Of a stretch of 64,000 nt of DNA, positions 17,143 to 26,242 are shown one piece after another. The notes beneath the pieces are model-generated. The model searched no databases and had not been told where the DNA came from. It saw only the letters and a program-made list of their open reading frames with translations. The position numbers were made by a program, and so were the translations under genes. The DNA comes from Candidatus Gastranaerophilales bacterium (GTDB lineage Bacteria; Cyanobacteriota; Vampirovibrionia; Gastranaerophilales; Gastranaerophilaceae): contig CALUSQ010000003.1 in the NCBI GenBank assembly GCA_944323475.1, positions 62,001-126,000 on the forward strand, in the 5' to 3' direction. Each line of letters starts with the position of its first letter. Position 1 is the stretch's first letter.

Positions 17143-19185
17143 ATGGATCGTAATAAAAAAATAAAATTTATTGTTATAGTAGCAGCATTTGCAACACTTA
17201 TTTTGATAGTTTTAGCAAATATCTTTCAAATGACACAAGTTTCAGAAAAAGATTTTAAAACATATCGACAAGGGCTAACATATTTAAACGCAAAAGACTT
17301 TGAAAATGCATATTACAATTTTTCAAACGTTTCAAAAAATTCTGCTATTTATGAAATTGCACTTTTAAGGCAAGGCCTTTGCGCAGATGATTTAAATGAC
17401 TACGATACAGCAATTAAAAAATACAGATTATTTATTGAAAAATATCCGGACTCAATGTTCATACAAAAAGCATATTATGCATTGGCTCAAAATTATTTTA
17501 GAGCAAAAGATTACAACAAAGCAGAAAAAACTTTTCACAGCATAAGAAAATTGTTCAAAGACAGCGAGTACACAATCGCATCTAACTATTACTTGGGAGT
17601 TATATATAAAGAAAAAGCTATTGAAAAAGAAAAAAATCAAAAAGATGATAAAGATATTTTGCCGCTAAAACAAAAAGCAAAAATATATTTTGCAGAATAC
17701 TTAAAATCTGCACCAAATGGCAGACTGGCAAAGAATTGTGCTGATGAAATGCAAAAATTAGAAATTCCTTTTAACCAACGAGATTACTATCTTTTAGGAA
17801 GAATGCTTTTCAAAAACGGTTTGTATAAACCTGCATATGACAATTTTAACAAATCATATATGTCATCTAGCTGGGGATATTTAGGGGAAATATATAAAAA
17901 ACAAGGTGATTATAAAAAATATAGAGAAATTTTTGAACATAATTACCCGCTTTATTCTAAAAATTGTGAAACAGAAGAACTCTATACCTTCTTACAAAAT
18001 TATGCTCAAAGCTATCCTCAAGGAGCAAAAGCTGGATGGTACAAACTTTTAGATTTAGCAAAAAATAATGCTCAAGGCATAGATTATATTCTTTACATGC
18101 TAACAAAATATGAAACAGAAAGTACAAAAGAAGTATTGTATTCAAAAATATATAAAGAATTTCCTAAAGGACAATTTGCTGCAGATGCATTAGCAAATGT
18201 TTTTTGGAGCAAATACACAAAAAAACAATACGATGAAGCTTTTTCTTTAGGATTAATTCATTTAAAAGAATACCAAAATACAATATCCGCTCCTAAAGTT
18301 GTATTCTGGATGGGCAAGCTGGCACAAAGACAAGGCAACTATACAGAAGCAAAAGGCTTTTATCAAAGAATAATAGACAACTATCCTGATGATTATTATG
18401 CCTACAGAGCAAGTAAACATTTGAACTATTCTTATAATAATGGCTGGAAAACAAAGTCCTCTCATCGTTTGAGCGAAAAACAACAAATTATAAAATTTCC
18501 AATAAAACATACATCTATTATTTATGACAATATTTCACTGATAGATGCAATATTAAAACTTAATGATTACAAGCTTTTGGGTGAAATTGATAAAGAAAAC
18601 AAAGCAATACAAAGCTGGATAAATTATAAAGAAGGTAAAATCACAACAGCAGCATATCTTGCAAGAGATGCTATTTCTGAAATGTCAAAAAAACCTGATT
18701 TTTCTGACAGCATATACAAGCTGGCTTATCCTTTGCAATATCAAAAAATAATTAATGAACAATCAAAACAATATAGACTTGATCCTTATCTTGTAAGCGC
18801 ACTTATCAGAGAAGAAAGCTATTTTAATCCTAAAGCAGGAAGCTCAGCAGGAGCAAGAGGTCTCATGCAACTTATGCCAGGCACTGCTTTCTACATAGCA
18901 AACAAAAACGGTATTTATTATGCAGGAGCAGATTCCTTATATGACCCTAAAAAAAATATAGAACTTGGCTGTGCTTATTTGGATTATGCAAAAGAACGAC
19001 TCCACGAAAATGATATGCTAGCTGTTGCATCATACAACGGCGGTCCAAACGCTGTAAGACAATGGAAAAACTCCCTTGAATACAAAAATTTTGATGAGTT
19101 TATTGAAAATATTCCTTATCCGGAAACAAGAGATTACATAAAAAAAGTTTATAGAAGCTATTGGGTTTATATAAATATCTACTAA
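17143..19185 (+). CDS. Soluble lytic murein transglycosylase with TPR-like repeats
   Basis: 680 aa. There is an N-terminal membrane anchor or uncleaved signal (IKFIVIVAAFATLILIVLANIF). Many tetratricopeptide-like helices follow (about 40-450), for example AKDFENAYYNFSNVSK and GNYTEAKGFYQRIIDNYPDDY. The C-terminal SLT (lysozyme-like) domain starts near 540, with the catalytic Glu in ALIREESYFNPKAGS. The SAGARGLMQLMPGTA and ASYNGGPNAVRQW motifs are also there. The architecture is that of Slt70. It cuts peptidoglycan to 1,6-anhydromuropeptides in the periplasm, for wall turnover or to open a path for envelope machines. Confidence 0.93.
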   Translation: MDRNKKIKFIVIVAAFATLILIVLANIFQMTQVSEKDFKTYRQGLTYLNAKDFENAYYNFSNVSKNSAIYEIALLRQGLCADDLNDYDTAIKKYRLFIEKYPDSMFIQKAYYALAQNYFRAKDYNKAEKTFHSIRKLFKDSEYTIASNYYLGVIYKEKAIEKEKNQKDDKDILPLKQKAKIYFAEYLKSAPNGRLAKNCADEMQKLEIPFNQRDYYLLGRMLFKNGLYKPAYDNFNKSYMSSSWGYLGEIYKKQGDYKKYREIFEHNYPLYSKNCETEELYTFLQNYAQSYPQGAKAGWYKLLDLAKNNAQGIDYILYMLTKYETESTKEVLYSKIYKEFPKGQFAADALANVFWSKYTKKQYDEAFSLGLIHLKEYQNTISAPKVVFWMGKLAQRQGNYTEAKGFYQRIIDNYPDDYYAYRASKHLNYSYNNGWKTKSSHRLSEKQQIIKFPIKHTSIIYDNISLIDAILKLNDYKLLGEIDKENKAIQSWINYKEGKITTAAYLARDAISEMSKKPDFSDSIYKLAYPLQYQKIINEQSKQYRLDPYLVSALIREESYFNPKAGSSAGARGLMQLMPGTAFYIANKNGIYYAGADSLYDPKKNIELGCAYLDYAKERLHENDMLAVASYNGGPNAVRQWKNSLEYKNFDEFIENIPYPETRDYIKKVYRSYWVYINIY

Positions 19186-19228
19186 AAAACTTAATCGAAA
19201 GAATATATTATTTCCTAAAAAAAAAAGA

Positions 19229-19234
19229 TATAAT
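19229..19234 (+). promoter_or_regulatory. -10 element directly before oppF-like gene
   Basis: TATAAT ends 6 bases before the ATG at 19241, and no ribosome-binding site exists between them. The predicted transcript would begin at or next to the start codon (leaderless). The -35 region is poor. Confidence 0.4.
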
Positions 19235-19240
19235 ATCTTT

Positions 19241-20203
19241 ATGGAAAAACTTTTAGAAATTAAAGATTTAAACATGTACTACCCTATTAGTGCTGATACC
19301 AGTTTTGGCGGCAGCAAAAGTTTTTTGCGTGCCCTCAACAACATAAACCTTGATATAAATAAAGGTGAAATTTTAGGTCTTGTTGGTGAATCCGGTTGTG
19401 GAAAATCTACCTTAGGAAAATCTATATTAAAACTCATTGAACCTAAAGGAAAAGTTTTTTATGAAGGTAAGAACATATTGGATTTTAATTCAAAACAACT
19501 AAAAACTTTTAGAAAAAAAGCTCAAATGATTTTTCAAAATCCATATGCAAGTCTTGACCCAAGAATGACAATTTTCTCGATTTTAAGAGAGCCTCTTGTT
19601 GTTCACGGTATAAGAAACAAACAAGAGATAAAAAAACGTATTTCAGAAATTTTTAATCTTGTCGGAATGAATGAAGAAGATTTAAAAAGATATCCGCATG
19701 AATTTTCAGGAGGCCAAAGACAGCGAATAGCAATCGCAAGAGCTTTAATTTTAAAACCTGATTTTTTGGTTGCAGATGAACCTGTATCAGCTTTGGATGT
19801 AAGTATCCAAGCCCAAATAATCACACTTTTGAAAGATTTAAAAGAAAAACTCAATCTTACAATTTTGTTCATTTCACATGATCTTGGTGTAGTAAAATAT
19901 CTTTCTGACAGAATTGCTGTTATGTATCTTGGCGATATCATAGAACTTTCTGATACAAACAGTTTGTTTACAAAAACAAAACACCCTTATACAAAAGCGC
20001 TAATATCAGCAGTACCATCTATACATGAAAAAACCTTAAAAGAAATAAAACTTGAAGGAGACCTTCCGTCGCCCAAAAATCCGCCCAAAGCATGCAAATT
20101 TCATACAAGATGTTCTGAATGCATGGAAATATGTGCTAAAAAAGAGCCCGAAATCATCAAAATTTCAGACTCTCATTATGTAAAATGTCATTTGTATGAT
20201 TAA
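19241..20203 (+). CDS. Oligopeptide/dipeptide-type ABC transporter ATP-binding protein (OppF/DppF family)
   Basis: 320 aa. Walker A is GESGCGKST, the Q-loop QNPYASLDPR, the signature SGGQRQRIAIARAL, Walker B FLVADEP and the switch His ISHDLG. The family-specific C-terminal oligopeptide domain has conserved cysteines (CKFHTRCSECMEICAKKEP) that can hold a 4Fe-4S cluster. Permeases and binding protein are not adjacent. The enzyme powers peptide or nickel-type uptake at the inner membrane face. The gene is followed at 3 bp by a convergent gene. Confidence 0.9.
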   Translation: MEKLLEIKDLNMYYPISADTSFGGSKSFLRALNNINLDINKGEILGLVGESGCGKSTLGKSILKLIEPKGKVFYEGKNILDFNSKQLKTFRKKAQMIFQNPYASLDPRMTIFSILREPLVVHGIRNKQEIKKRISEIFNLVGMNEEDLKRYPHEFSGGQRQRIAIARALILKPDFLVADEPVSALDVSIQAQIITLLKDLKEKLNLTILFISHDLGVVKYLSDRIAVMYLGDIIELSDTNSLFTKTKHPYTKALISAVPSIHEKTLKEIKLEGDLPSPKNPPKACKFHTRCSECMEICAKKEPEIIKISDSHYVKCHLYD

Positions 20204-20205
20204 TT

Positions 20206-20679
20206 TTATTTTGCGTATTTAAGAAACTTTTGCTGTTTTGTATACATCATTTCTTCTTTAATTTTCAGTTTTCCATTTGCATCAGGTCCAATTACAAAAT
20301 GTGCAGGGATTTTGTAGTCACTTGTAGAAGGTTGTCTTAAACAAGTAATTTTGTAATCATTACCCTGTTTTGTAATTTTTCTCTCTGTATAGTAATTTTT
20401 ATATTTATTTATCTTAGCAAGATTAGCACCTATTCTCATTTGATTAAAATATTGTTTTGTATTTGCAGTAACTGTAGCAGTAGTACCATCAGGCTTCATC
20501 ACTACTCTGATAATTTTTGCATCAGGAAGATAATAATTTGTAATAGTTTCACTGTATGTATTTGCAGCATTTACATAATTATTAAAAAAAGCCAATACTT
20601 CTTGTGGTGTTGCTGCACTTACAGCCAAACCTGCTGAAGATATAATAAGTGCAAAAATCACTGATAAAAGTTTTTTCAT
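20206..20679 (-). CDS. Secreted protein, possible NTF2/SnoaL-like fold
   Basis: 157 aa from ATG 20679, which has AAGGAGA 11 bases upstream; the frame also opens at 20703. The signal peptide MKKLLSVIFALIISSAGLAVSA is clear. The mature part has an N-terminal helix (PQEVLAFFNNYVNAANTY), then TNYYLPDAKIIRVV and repeated beta strands. This helix-then-curved-sheet pattern resembles NTF2-like domains, but I cannot name a family. Lone gene downstream of a terminator hairpin. Confidence 0.7.
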   Translation of the reverse strand: MKKLLSVIFALIISSAGLAVSAATPQEVLAFFNNYVNAANTYSETITNYYLPDAKIIRVVMKPDGTTATVTANTKQYFNQMRIGANLAKINKYKNYYTERKITKQGNDYKITCLRQPSTSDYKIPAHFVIGPDANGKLKIKEEMMYTKQQKFLKYAK

Positions 20680-20781
20680 ATTAAAAAAGTCTCCTTCTCT
20701 CATATCACTATTTAGTACACATATTATACAACGAAAAAACCTCCAAAAAGTTCATAAAAAATTGAATATTTTACAAAACAA

Positions 20782-20826
20782 AATCAGAGCTTAGATAAAA
20801 AATAAAATTTTGCCTAAACTCTGATT
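20782..20826 (-). terminator. Hairpin terminator after the 373-aa gene
   Basis: 13-bp stem (AATCAGAG.TTAG with CTAA.CTCTGATT) and a 19-base loop. On the minus strand it is followed by a TTTTGTTTTG tract. Confidence 0.65.
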
Positions 20827-20845
20827 ATAAATTTTATTATAAGTA

Positions 20846-21967
20846 TTACCAAGCAACAGGTAATTCACGCATTGTAACTTCTTTTATTACAGGTTTTTTA
20901 GTCATATCACCAACATATGTTGTTTTAGCTATATATTTCCCTGTATAAAATCCAAATTCATCTTTTAATGCACGATAAACTGTTTTTTCATTTCCCATAA
21001 CTAAAGAAGCTTTTATAAGTTTATAATTTCCTGTAATTGAATCCAATAAATGTTCATTTCTAATTATTTTTTTAACACCATCTTTATCATAACTTTCAAT
21101 ATTAATTTTTCTATTTCCATTGATTATCATTTCACGCACATGATTATCTTCTGGAAATATACTCTTTTTATACACAAAATCACCATCTTTATTAAATCTT
21201 TGCAATGTTGTAACTCTTACATCACTAACATCAGTAGAATTATGATATCTGGTAATTACTTCTTTAGAACCATCTGAATAAATTTGTTCAAATTGAGTTC
21301 CAGATTCACCCATATATTCACCTTTTACATATTGAACTTTCGATTGAGAAACAATAGTTGGTTTTTGTGGTTGAACTTTTTTATTATTTACATGAGTCAT
21401 TTTTTTCATAGAGCCAACAGGATATTCAACAAGCATGTCATCACCTGAAGTGTTTGTAAATGTTTTTACCGGTTTTCCTGTAATTGGATTATAAGATGTT
21501 CTTCTGATTGAACCATCAAGAGTTGTTACATTAACTCTCAAAAGTTGCCCTGCTTCATTATATTCTTTAACCATAACAGCGCCATTTTGATTAACTTTAC
21601 GAACTTCTTTATGTCCGTTTGGTAAAATCCTTTCTGCTGACTTTGGTGCTTTTGCTTTTTGAATAGCAACCGAAGCTTCTGATTTTGCTTTTTCAACAGC
21701 TTCAGCAGCATCTTTTTTAGTTGAAAGTATCACAGCATCTTTTTTTGAAGTTATTTCAGCTATTTCTTGAGCTGTTTTACCTCTTAATACATCCATTTCT
21801 TGTTGAACTTTGCCAATTGCTTCATCTGCCAGCTCTGACATTTTTTTAACTACAGCTGAAATAGCTTCTTGCGCACTTTCTTTTGAAACGCCACCTAAAG
21901 CTTTGCTTTTTAGGGCATTATATGCATTTTTTGTAACATTTGAAATTTGTTCAGGATTAATTGCCAT
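20846..21967 (-). CDS. Uncharacterised protein: helical N-terminus and beta-repeat C-terminus
   Basis: 373 aa, no signal peptide. Residues 1-110 are Ala/Lys/Glu-rich helices with coiled-coil character (VVKKMSELADEAIGKVQQEMD, AAEAVEKAKSEASVAIQKAK). From about residue 115 there are repeated short beta units with the pattern NGxxEVxKxNxxG, TLDGSIRRTSYN and YDKDGVKKIIRN. These recall MORN/YD-type bacterial repeat proteins. ATG 21967 follows AAGGAAG. I do not recognise a family. The fold suggests a surface or effector-like protein exported without a Sec signal, but that is speculation. Confidence 0.6.
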   Translation of the reverse strand: MAINPEQISNVTKNAYNALKSKALGGVSKESAQEAISAVVKKMSELADEAIGKVQQEMDVLRGKTAQEIAEITSKKDAVILSTKKDAAEAVEKAKSEASVAIQKAKAPKSAERILPNGHKEVRKVNQNGAVMVKEYNEAGQLLRVNVTTLDGSIRRTSYNPITGKPVKTFTNTSGDDMLVEYPVGSMKKMTHVNNKKVQPQKPTIVSQSKVQYVKGEYMGESGTQFEQIYSDGSKEVITRYHNSTDVSDVRVTTLQRFNKDGDFVYKKSIFPEDNHVREMIINGNRKINIESYDKDGVKKIIRNEHLLDSITGNYKLIKASLVMGNEKTVYRALKDEFGFYTGKYIAKTTYVGDMTKKPVIKEVTMRELPVAW

Positions 21968-22062
21968 AATTATTTGCTTCCTTTTTTGTACCTATAAGTC
22001 ATATAAGCTCAGTAAAAAATTTTATTGCCACTTTACAAAATTTTTTCTTAATTTTTGTTAAC

Positions 22063-22090
22063 AAAAAAGACCGCAAAAGCGGTCTTTTTT
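22063..22090. terminator. Intrinsic terminator downstream of M48 protease gene
   Basis: Perfect 12-bp stem AAAAAAGACCGC / GCGGTCTTTTTT with an AAAA loop. It is symmetric and so functional on both strands. Confidence 0.85.
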
Positions 22091-22108
22091 TAATTATAAA
22101 AAAATTAA

Positions 22109-22966
22109 TTAATAACTTGTTGTTTGCAATAAACTATATGCTGCACTCCATGGGTTAGCAGATTTCGCCATATTTCTTTGTCTTTTTAACTTATCTTTTT
22201 GCAATTTTTCTTGTTCTTTTTTTGCTTTTTCTAGTTTTTTAGAGTCAGCATTTCTAATTTTTAGATTTGCATAAATCAAATTCAGTGCAGATTGATATGA
22301 ATCAGTTTTATAATTTGCTTTAACTTGTGCTGGATAATTGTAATTAGCATAATCATAAATATTCATAATTCTTTCTTCACAAGAAAGATTTTCATCAAGA
22401 ATCCCACCGGCTTGAGAAATATCTGACTTGTAAACAACAGAAATTAAAGCAAGCGGGTTATATTTTGCTGTCATCATTAAATCTACGGCTGTAATATCAG
22501 CTTCCTTTTCATTATCTTTGTTTACTTTATTTGACGAAATAGTTTTTAAAAGACTAACTGTAGCTGAACCGTTTTCTGTCTTTGTATTTGGATTAAATGA
22601 AGAAATAACATTGTTTAAAACAGAAGATTTTGAATAATGTCCATTAACAAGATGACCAATTTCATGAGCAACTACAGCAGCAAGCTCATTATCATTCTCA
22701 ACATATTTTAAATCGCCGTTATAAATATAGACAATCTGTGTAGTATTGGTATTTGCTGCATTCATATTTTCATTATCAGTAACTTTAAATGTAACGGTAG
22801 TAGGCATTTTGTTAGCTTTGACAATATTTTGACCTATTGTATTAAGATGGCTTACATTTTTTGAATCAAACCAGTTTGTAGATGTATTATACGATGCAGC
22901 AAAAGCTGAACCGGATAAAAATGCACAAACAATACCTATCAGTACAAGTCCGATAACCTTTTTCAT
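22109..22966 (-). CDS. Secreted M48-family zinc metalloprotease
   Basis: 285 aa with a signal peptide (MKKVIGLVLIGIVCAFLSGSAFA). The zinc motif is HEIGHLVNGH (HExxH), preceded by ENDNELAAVVA as in M48 proteases. The third ligand Glu lies in NEKEADITAVDLM, the usual ExxxD arrangement. The C-terminal 60 residues are charged helices (ADSKKLEKAKKEQEKLQKDK) with possible coiled coil. It is likely periplasmic, of the BepA/LoiP type, in envelope protein quality control. The TPR domain of BepA is lacking. A GGAG lies 7 bases before the ATG. Confidence 0.88.
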   Translation of the reverse strand: MKKVIGLVLIGIVCAFLSGSAFAASYNTSTNWFDSKNVSHLNTIGQNIVKANKMPTTVTFKVTDNENMNAANTNTTQIVYIYNGDLKYVENDNELAAVVAHEIGHLVNGHYSKSSVLNNVISSFNPNTKTENGSATVSLLKTISSNKVNKDNEKEADITAVDLMMTAKYNPLALISVVYKSDISQAGGILDENLSCEERIMNIYDYANYNYPAQVKANYKTDSYQSALNLIYANLKIRNADSKKLEKAKKEQEKLQKDKLKRQRNMAKSANPWSAAYSLLQTTSY

Positions 22967-23112
22967 AAACTACTCCTTTTTAATCTAAAATCATTATTTT
23001 TTTATAAATAACACCAAAATTAACTAATATACTTTACCATAAGTTTTATAAAATATTCTAATAAAATTAGAAAAATGTGTTACAAAAAATCATAATTTTT
23101 TATAAAAAACCT

Positions 23113-23811
23113 TTATCTAATATCAAAAAATTTGTGAACTTGACCTATCAACCTCACATCAGAATATTTCTCAGTAAATTTATCAAAAATTTGTACTATT
23201 TTTTCATGAGAAACAGCCACCCCATTTTTGAACATTTTTGGCTGTAAAATCAATGAAATACCGTATTGATTAGCAAGTTTTACACACTCATCTATTTCAA
23301 AACTTTTTATATTATCATCAAATACTAACTTTGCAAAAACTTCTTTTTTAGCTTTTTCACAAACTTTTAAAAATTCATAATGATTTTTATATATATCACC
23401 TATTTTGGCACTGGAATCAATTTTAAAATCCATTGACACAATGTCAACATAATCTACAACTTTTTCTAAAGGTTTATATAAAGTTCCATTTGTTTCAAGA
23501 TAAATTTTAATATTAAAATTTACAGATTTTTTAAAAGCAGGTAAAAACTCTTTTAAAAATTCATATTGTATAAGAGGTTCACCACCGGTCAAACTAATAG
23601 AATGAATATGTTTTAAATCATACTCATTTAATTTTTCAATAAGTCCATCAACAGTATAATCTTCCCCTTTTTGATATTCAGTATCGCAATAATCACATAA
23701 AAGATTACATCCACAAAATCTTATAAAAATCTGTCTGTATCCTATATATGGACCTTCTCCCTGTATTGAATCAAAAATTTCATTTATTTTTGCAATGTTT
23801 TTTTCAGTCAT
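23113..23811 (-). CDS. queE: 7-carboxy-7-deazaguanine synthase (radical SAM)
   Basis: 232 aa. The N-terminus EIFDSIQGEGPYIGYRQIFIR and the radical-SAM cluster motif GCNLLCDYCDT (C-x3-C-x2-C) identify QueE. SLTGGEPLIQ binds SAM. The enzyme rearranges 6-carboxytetrahydropterin to the 7-deazaguanine core of queuosine. It overlaps the upstream dnaJ-like gene by 8 bp, so the two are translationally coupled. Other queuosine genes are not in the window. Confidence 0.93.
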   Translation of the reverse strand: MTEKNIAKINEIFDSIQGEGPYIGYRQIFIRFCGCNLLCDYCDTEYQKGEDYTVDGLIEKLNEYDLKHIHSISLTGGEPLIQYEFLKEFLPAFKKSVNFNIKIYLETNGTLYKPLEKVVDYVDIVSMDFKIDSSAKIGDIYKNHYEFLKVCEKAKKEVFAKLVFDDNIKSFEIDECVKLANQYGISLILQPKMFKNGVAVSHEKIVQIFDKFTEKYSDVRLIGQVHKFFDIR

Positions 23812-24943
23812 TAATTAAATTCTCCCTAATATTGTGAGAAGACAAATCCTTTAACTTTTCATAAAGTTTTATTTCTTCATATGTACTTTCTTTTGGTACT
23901 TCAATTTTAACAGTGACTATTTGATCACCTTTTGTTTTATTTTTTTCGTCATATACACCTTGTTCAGACAAACGAAATTTTTGCCCTGTAGAAGTATTTG
24001 GAGGTATTTTCATAGAAACATTCCCACACAAAGTAGGCACTTCAATATTTGCCCCAAGTACAGCCTCAAAAGGTGTTATTGGGATTTCACAAAGCACATT
24101 TGCACCTTCATATCTAAAGAAAGAACTTTCTTCAATTTCGATATAAAGGTACAGATCTCCGTCTCGTCCACCGTTGTAACCTTTATTGCCTTCATTTGCA
24201 ATACGAATTTTTGCACCTTTTTTTATTCCCGCAGGTATTTTTACATTAAGTTTTTTATGTACGGAAATTTCTCCAGTACCTTTGCATAAAGGACATTTTG
24301 CACCATTTATAAAACGTCTGCCCTCACATTTTGGACAACGTTCCGTATGCAAAACATTAACTGTCCGATGTGTTCCCATAGCAGCTTCTGACATTTTTAT
24401 GTTTACATTTAAATTAATATCTTTGCCGTTTTCAGGTTTTTGTTTTTTAGTTTTATACTCTTTTTGTGTTGTTTTTTCTTTAGTTTTTGTTGATGAATTG
24501 CTAGTAAATAAACCATCTAAAATATTCTCAAACACTTGAGAAAAAGAGCTTTTTTCTGCATGCTTGGATTTATTTTGAAAAGAACTTTCATAAGTACTTT
24601 TTTTATAATCAGTACTTGATTTTTCTTTTGTTGTTGTTTTTGAAGAACTTTCAGAATATGCTTTTTTAGCACTTTGTTCTCTTGTTTTTGATGTATAAGA
24701 GGCTTCTCTTCTTGTGTTAAACCCTTTTAAAATGTCGTATTGGCTTCGTTTATGTTCATCTGACAAAACTTCGTAAGCTTCAGTGATTTCTTTAAATCTA
24801 ACTATACTTTCCTCAGAATTATCATTAACATCAGGATGCCAAATACGTGCTTGTTTACGATATGCAGCTTTAATTTTTACAACATCACAATCCGGCTCAA
24901 TACCTAGAATTTTGTATAAATCTTTATGATAATATTCATTCAC
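23804..24943 (-). CDS. dnaJ: DnaJ-family co-chaperone with reduced zinc domain
   Basis: 379 aa. The J-domain is complete (YKILGIEPDCDVVKIKAAYRK, then HPDV near residue 36). The linker (about 75-165) is S/T/K-rich rather than Gly/Phe-rich. Only two CxxC motifs occur (CPKCEGRRF and CPLCKGTGE), so one zinc site is possible where classical DnaJ has two sites from four motifs. The C-terminal substrate domains are present (VKIPAGIKKGAKIRIANEGNKG). It recruits substrates to DnaK. There is no ribosome-binding site. Tandem dyads lie just upstream. A second, classical DnaJ may exist elsewhere. Confidence 0.88.
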   Translation of the reverse strand: MNEYYHKDLYKILGIEPDCDVVKIKAAYRKQARIWHPDVNDNSEESIVRFKEITEAYEVLSDEHKRSQYDILKGFNTRREASYTSKTREQSAKKAYSESSSKTTTKEKSSTDYKKSTYESSFQNKSKHAEKSSFSQVFENILDGLFTSNSSTKTKEKTTQKEYKTKKQKPENGKDINLNVNIKMSEAAMGTHRTVNVLHTERCPKCEGRRFINGAKCPLCKGTGEISVHKKLNVKIPAGIKKGAKIRIANEGNKGYNGGRDGDLYLYIEIEESSFFRYEGANVLCEIPITPFEAVLGANIEVPTLCGNVSMKIPPNTSTGQKFRLSEQGVYDEKNKTKGDQIVTVKIEVPKESTYEEIKLYEKLKDLSSHNIRENLIND

Positions 24944-24976
24944 TGATTAGACCGTTTCTTTTTTTAGCTGCTTTTA

Positions 24977-25020
24977 TAGTTTGATTAGACAAACTAATCT
25001 ATAGTTACTAATATAACTAT
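24977..25020. repeat. Two tandem inverted repeats upstream of dnaJ-like gene
   Basis: TAGTTTG-6-CAAACTA (24977-24996) and ATAGTTA-6-TAACTAT (25001-25020) are perfect 7-bp dyads with centres 24 bp apart. They share the half-site TAGTT/AACTA. The first overlaps an alternative GATTAG/CTAATC stem. They sit between the end of bioF and the start of dnaJ, 34 bp from the latter. They could be an operator or small hairpins; this is not the CIRCE sequence. Confidence 0.45.
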
Positions 25021-25048
25021 GTATTAGCAAAAATCAACTTGTACAAAG

Positions 25049-26224
25049 TTATTCATAATCTGACTCAATCATTTTTTGAGCAATCAAATCAGGTATTTTC
25101 TCAACTTCATCATAGCTGATGTCAGCTCTTAATGAAATTCTAACTCTTGATGAACCCGGTGCAACCGTCGGATGGCGTATAGGTAATAGGTAATATCCGT
25201 TATCAATCAAAAATTTTGAACAATCAACAGCTCGCTTATTTGAACCAAGTATCACCGGAACAATATGACTTTCTCCTGTTACTGCCAAACCATGAGAAGT
25301 CAAACTTTCTCTTAACTTTTGAGCATTTAATAATAACTGTCTTCTTTCTTCTTTCATATTTGGTAAAATTTCAGTTATTACACAATACGAAAAAGCAATG
25401 TTTATTTCAGGTAAGGCAGTAGAAAAAATTAAAGGACGACTTTTATTTATTAAATAATTTATTAAAACATCACTTCCCACACAAAAAGCACCTACAGAAC
25501 CAATTGCCTTGCCAAAGGTTGCAACAATCAAATCTATATCTTTTATACAACCTTGTACTTCACATATACCCAAAGCTTTTTCACCAAAAACGCCATATGC
25601 ATGTGCTTCATCAACAATAAGTAATGTATTATATCTGCGTTTTAGCTCAATAAGTCTGTTCAAGTCAGCAATATCACCATCCATACTGAATAAAGATTCT
25701 GAAATGATTATTGCATTTTCATATTCGTTTCTGTGCTTTTCTAAAAGTTCTTCAAGATGCTCATAATCTAAATGTTTGTACCTAAACATTTTCGCTTCTG
25801 AAAGTTTTATCCCGTCTAATATGCTTGCATGGTTAAGTTTGTCACAAAAAACAACATCTTTTTTTGAAAGCAATGCTGACATTATACCAGTGTTGGCATG
25901 ATAACCACTATTAAAAATCAAGGCTTTTTCTTTACCATACATAGCTGCTAACAAACATTCCAACTTTGCATAAACATAGGAGCTGCCTGTCAAAAGTCTT
26001 GAAGATGAAGAACCAAAAGAAAAATCAGCTATCTGAACAAATTTATCAAGAACTTCTTGATTTTCAGCAATACCCAAATAATCGTTTGAAGATAAATTTA
26101 AGTATCTTTTATTTTCTTCAAAAATGTACTGTCCCAGTTTTTTAAAAGAACCGAGCCTTCTATATGCACAATGTTCATGCAATTCATTTAACTCTTGTTT
26201 ATATTTATCTAAAAGATTTTTCAT
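25049..26224 (-). CDS. bioF: Alpha-oxoamine synthase, BioF-like (8-amino-7-oxononanoate synthase)
   Basis: 391 aa, PLP-dependent. LSSNDYLG (44-51) and GSSSSRLLTG (71-80) are typical of BioF/KBL. N131-H132 stack on PLP, VDEAHAYG carries D205 and H208, and the Schiff-base lysine is K239 in ATFGKAIGS. The best match is the Bacteroides/Fusobacteria-style BioF, which condenses pimeloyl-ACP with alanine in biotin synthesis. Serine palmitoyltransferase-like or 2-amino-3-ketobutyrate ligase roles are not excluded. It is last in an operon with a Cys-type hydrolase and an aminotransferase; bioB, bioC and bioD are absent here. Confidence 0.78.
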   Translation of the reverse strand: MKNLLDKYKQELNELHEHCAYRRLGSFKKLGQYIFEENKRYLNLSSNDYLGIAENQEVLDKFVQIADFSFGSSSSRLLTGSSYVYAKLECLLAAMYGKEKALIFNSGYHANTGIMSALLSKKDVVFCDKLNHASILDGIKLSEAKMFRYKHLDYEHLEELLEKHRNEYENAIIISESLFSMDGDIADLNRLIELKRRYNTLLIVDEAHAYGVFGEKALGICEVQGCIKDIDLIVATFGKAIGSVGAFCVGSDVLINYLINKSRPLIFSTALPEINIAFSYCVITEILPNMKEERRQLLLNAQKLRESLTSHGLAVTGESHIVPVILGSNKRAVDCSKFLIDNGYYLLPIRHPTVAPGSSRVRISLRADISYDEVEKIPDLIAQKMIESDYE

Positions 26225-26242
26225 TTTGTTACGCCTTAATTT

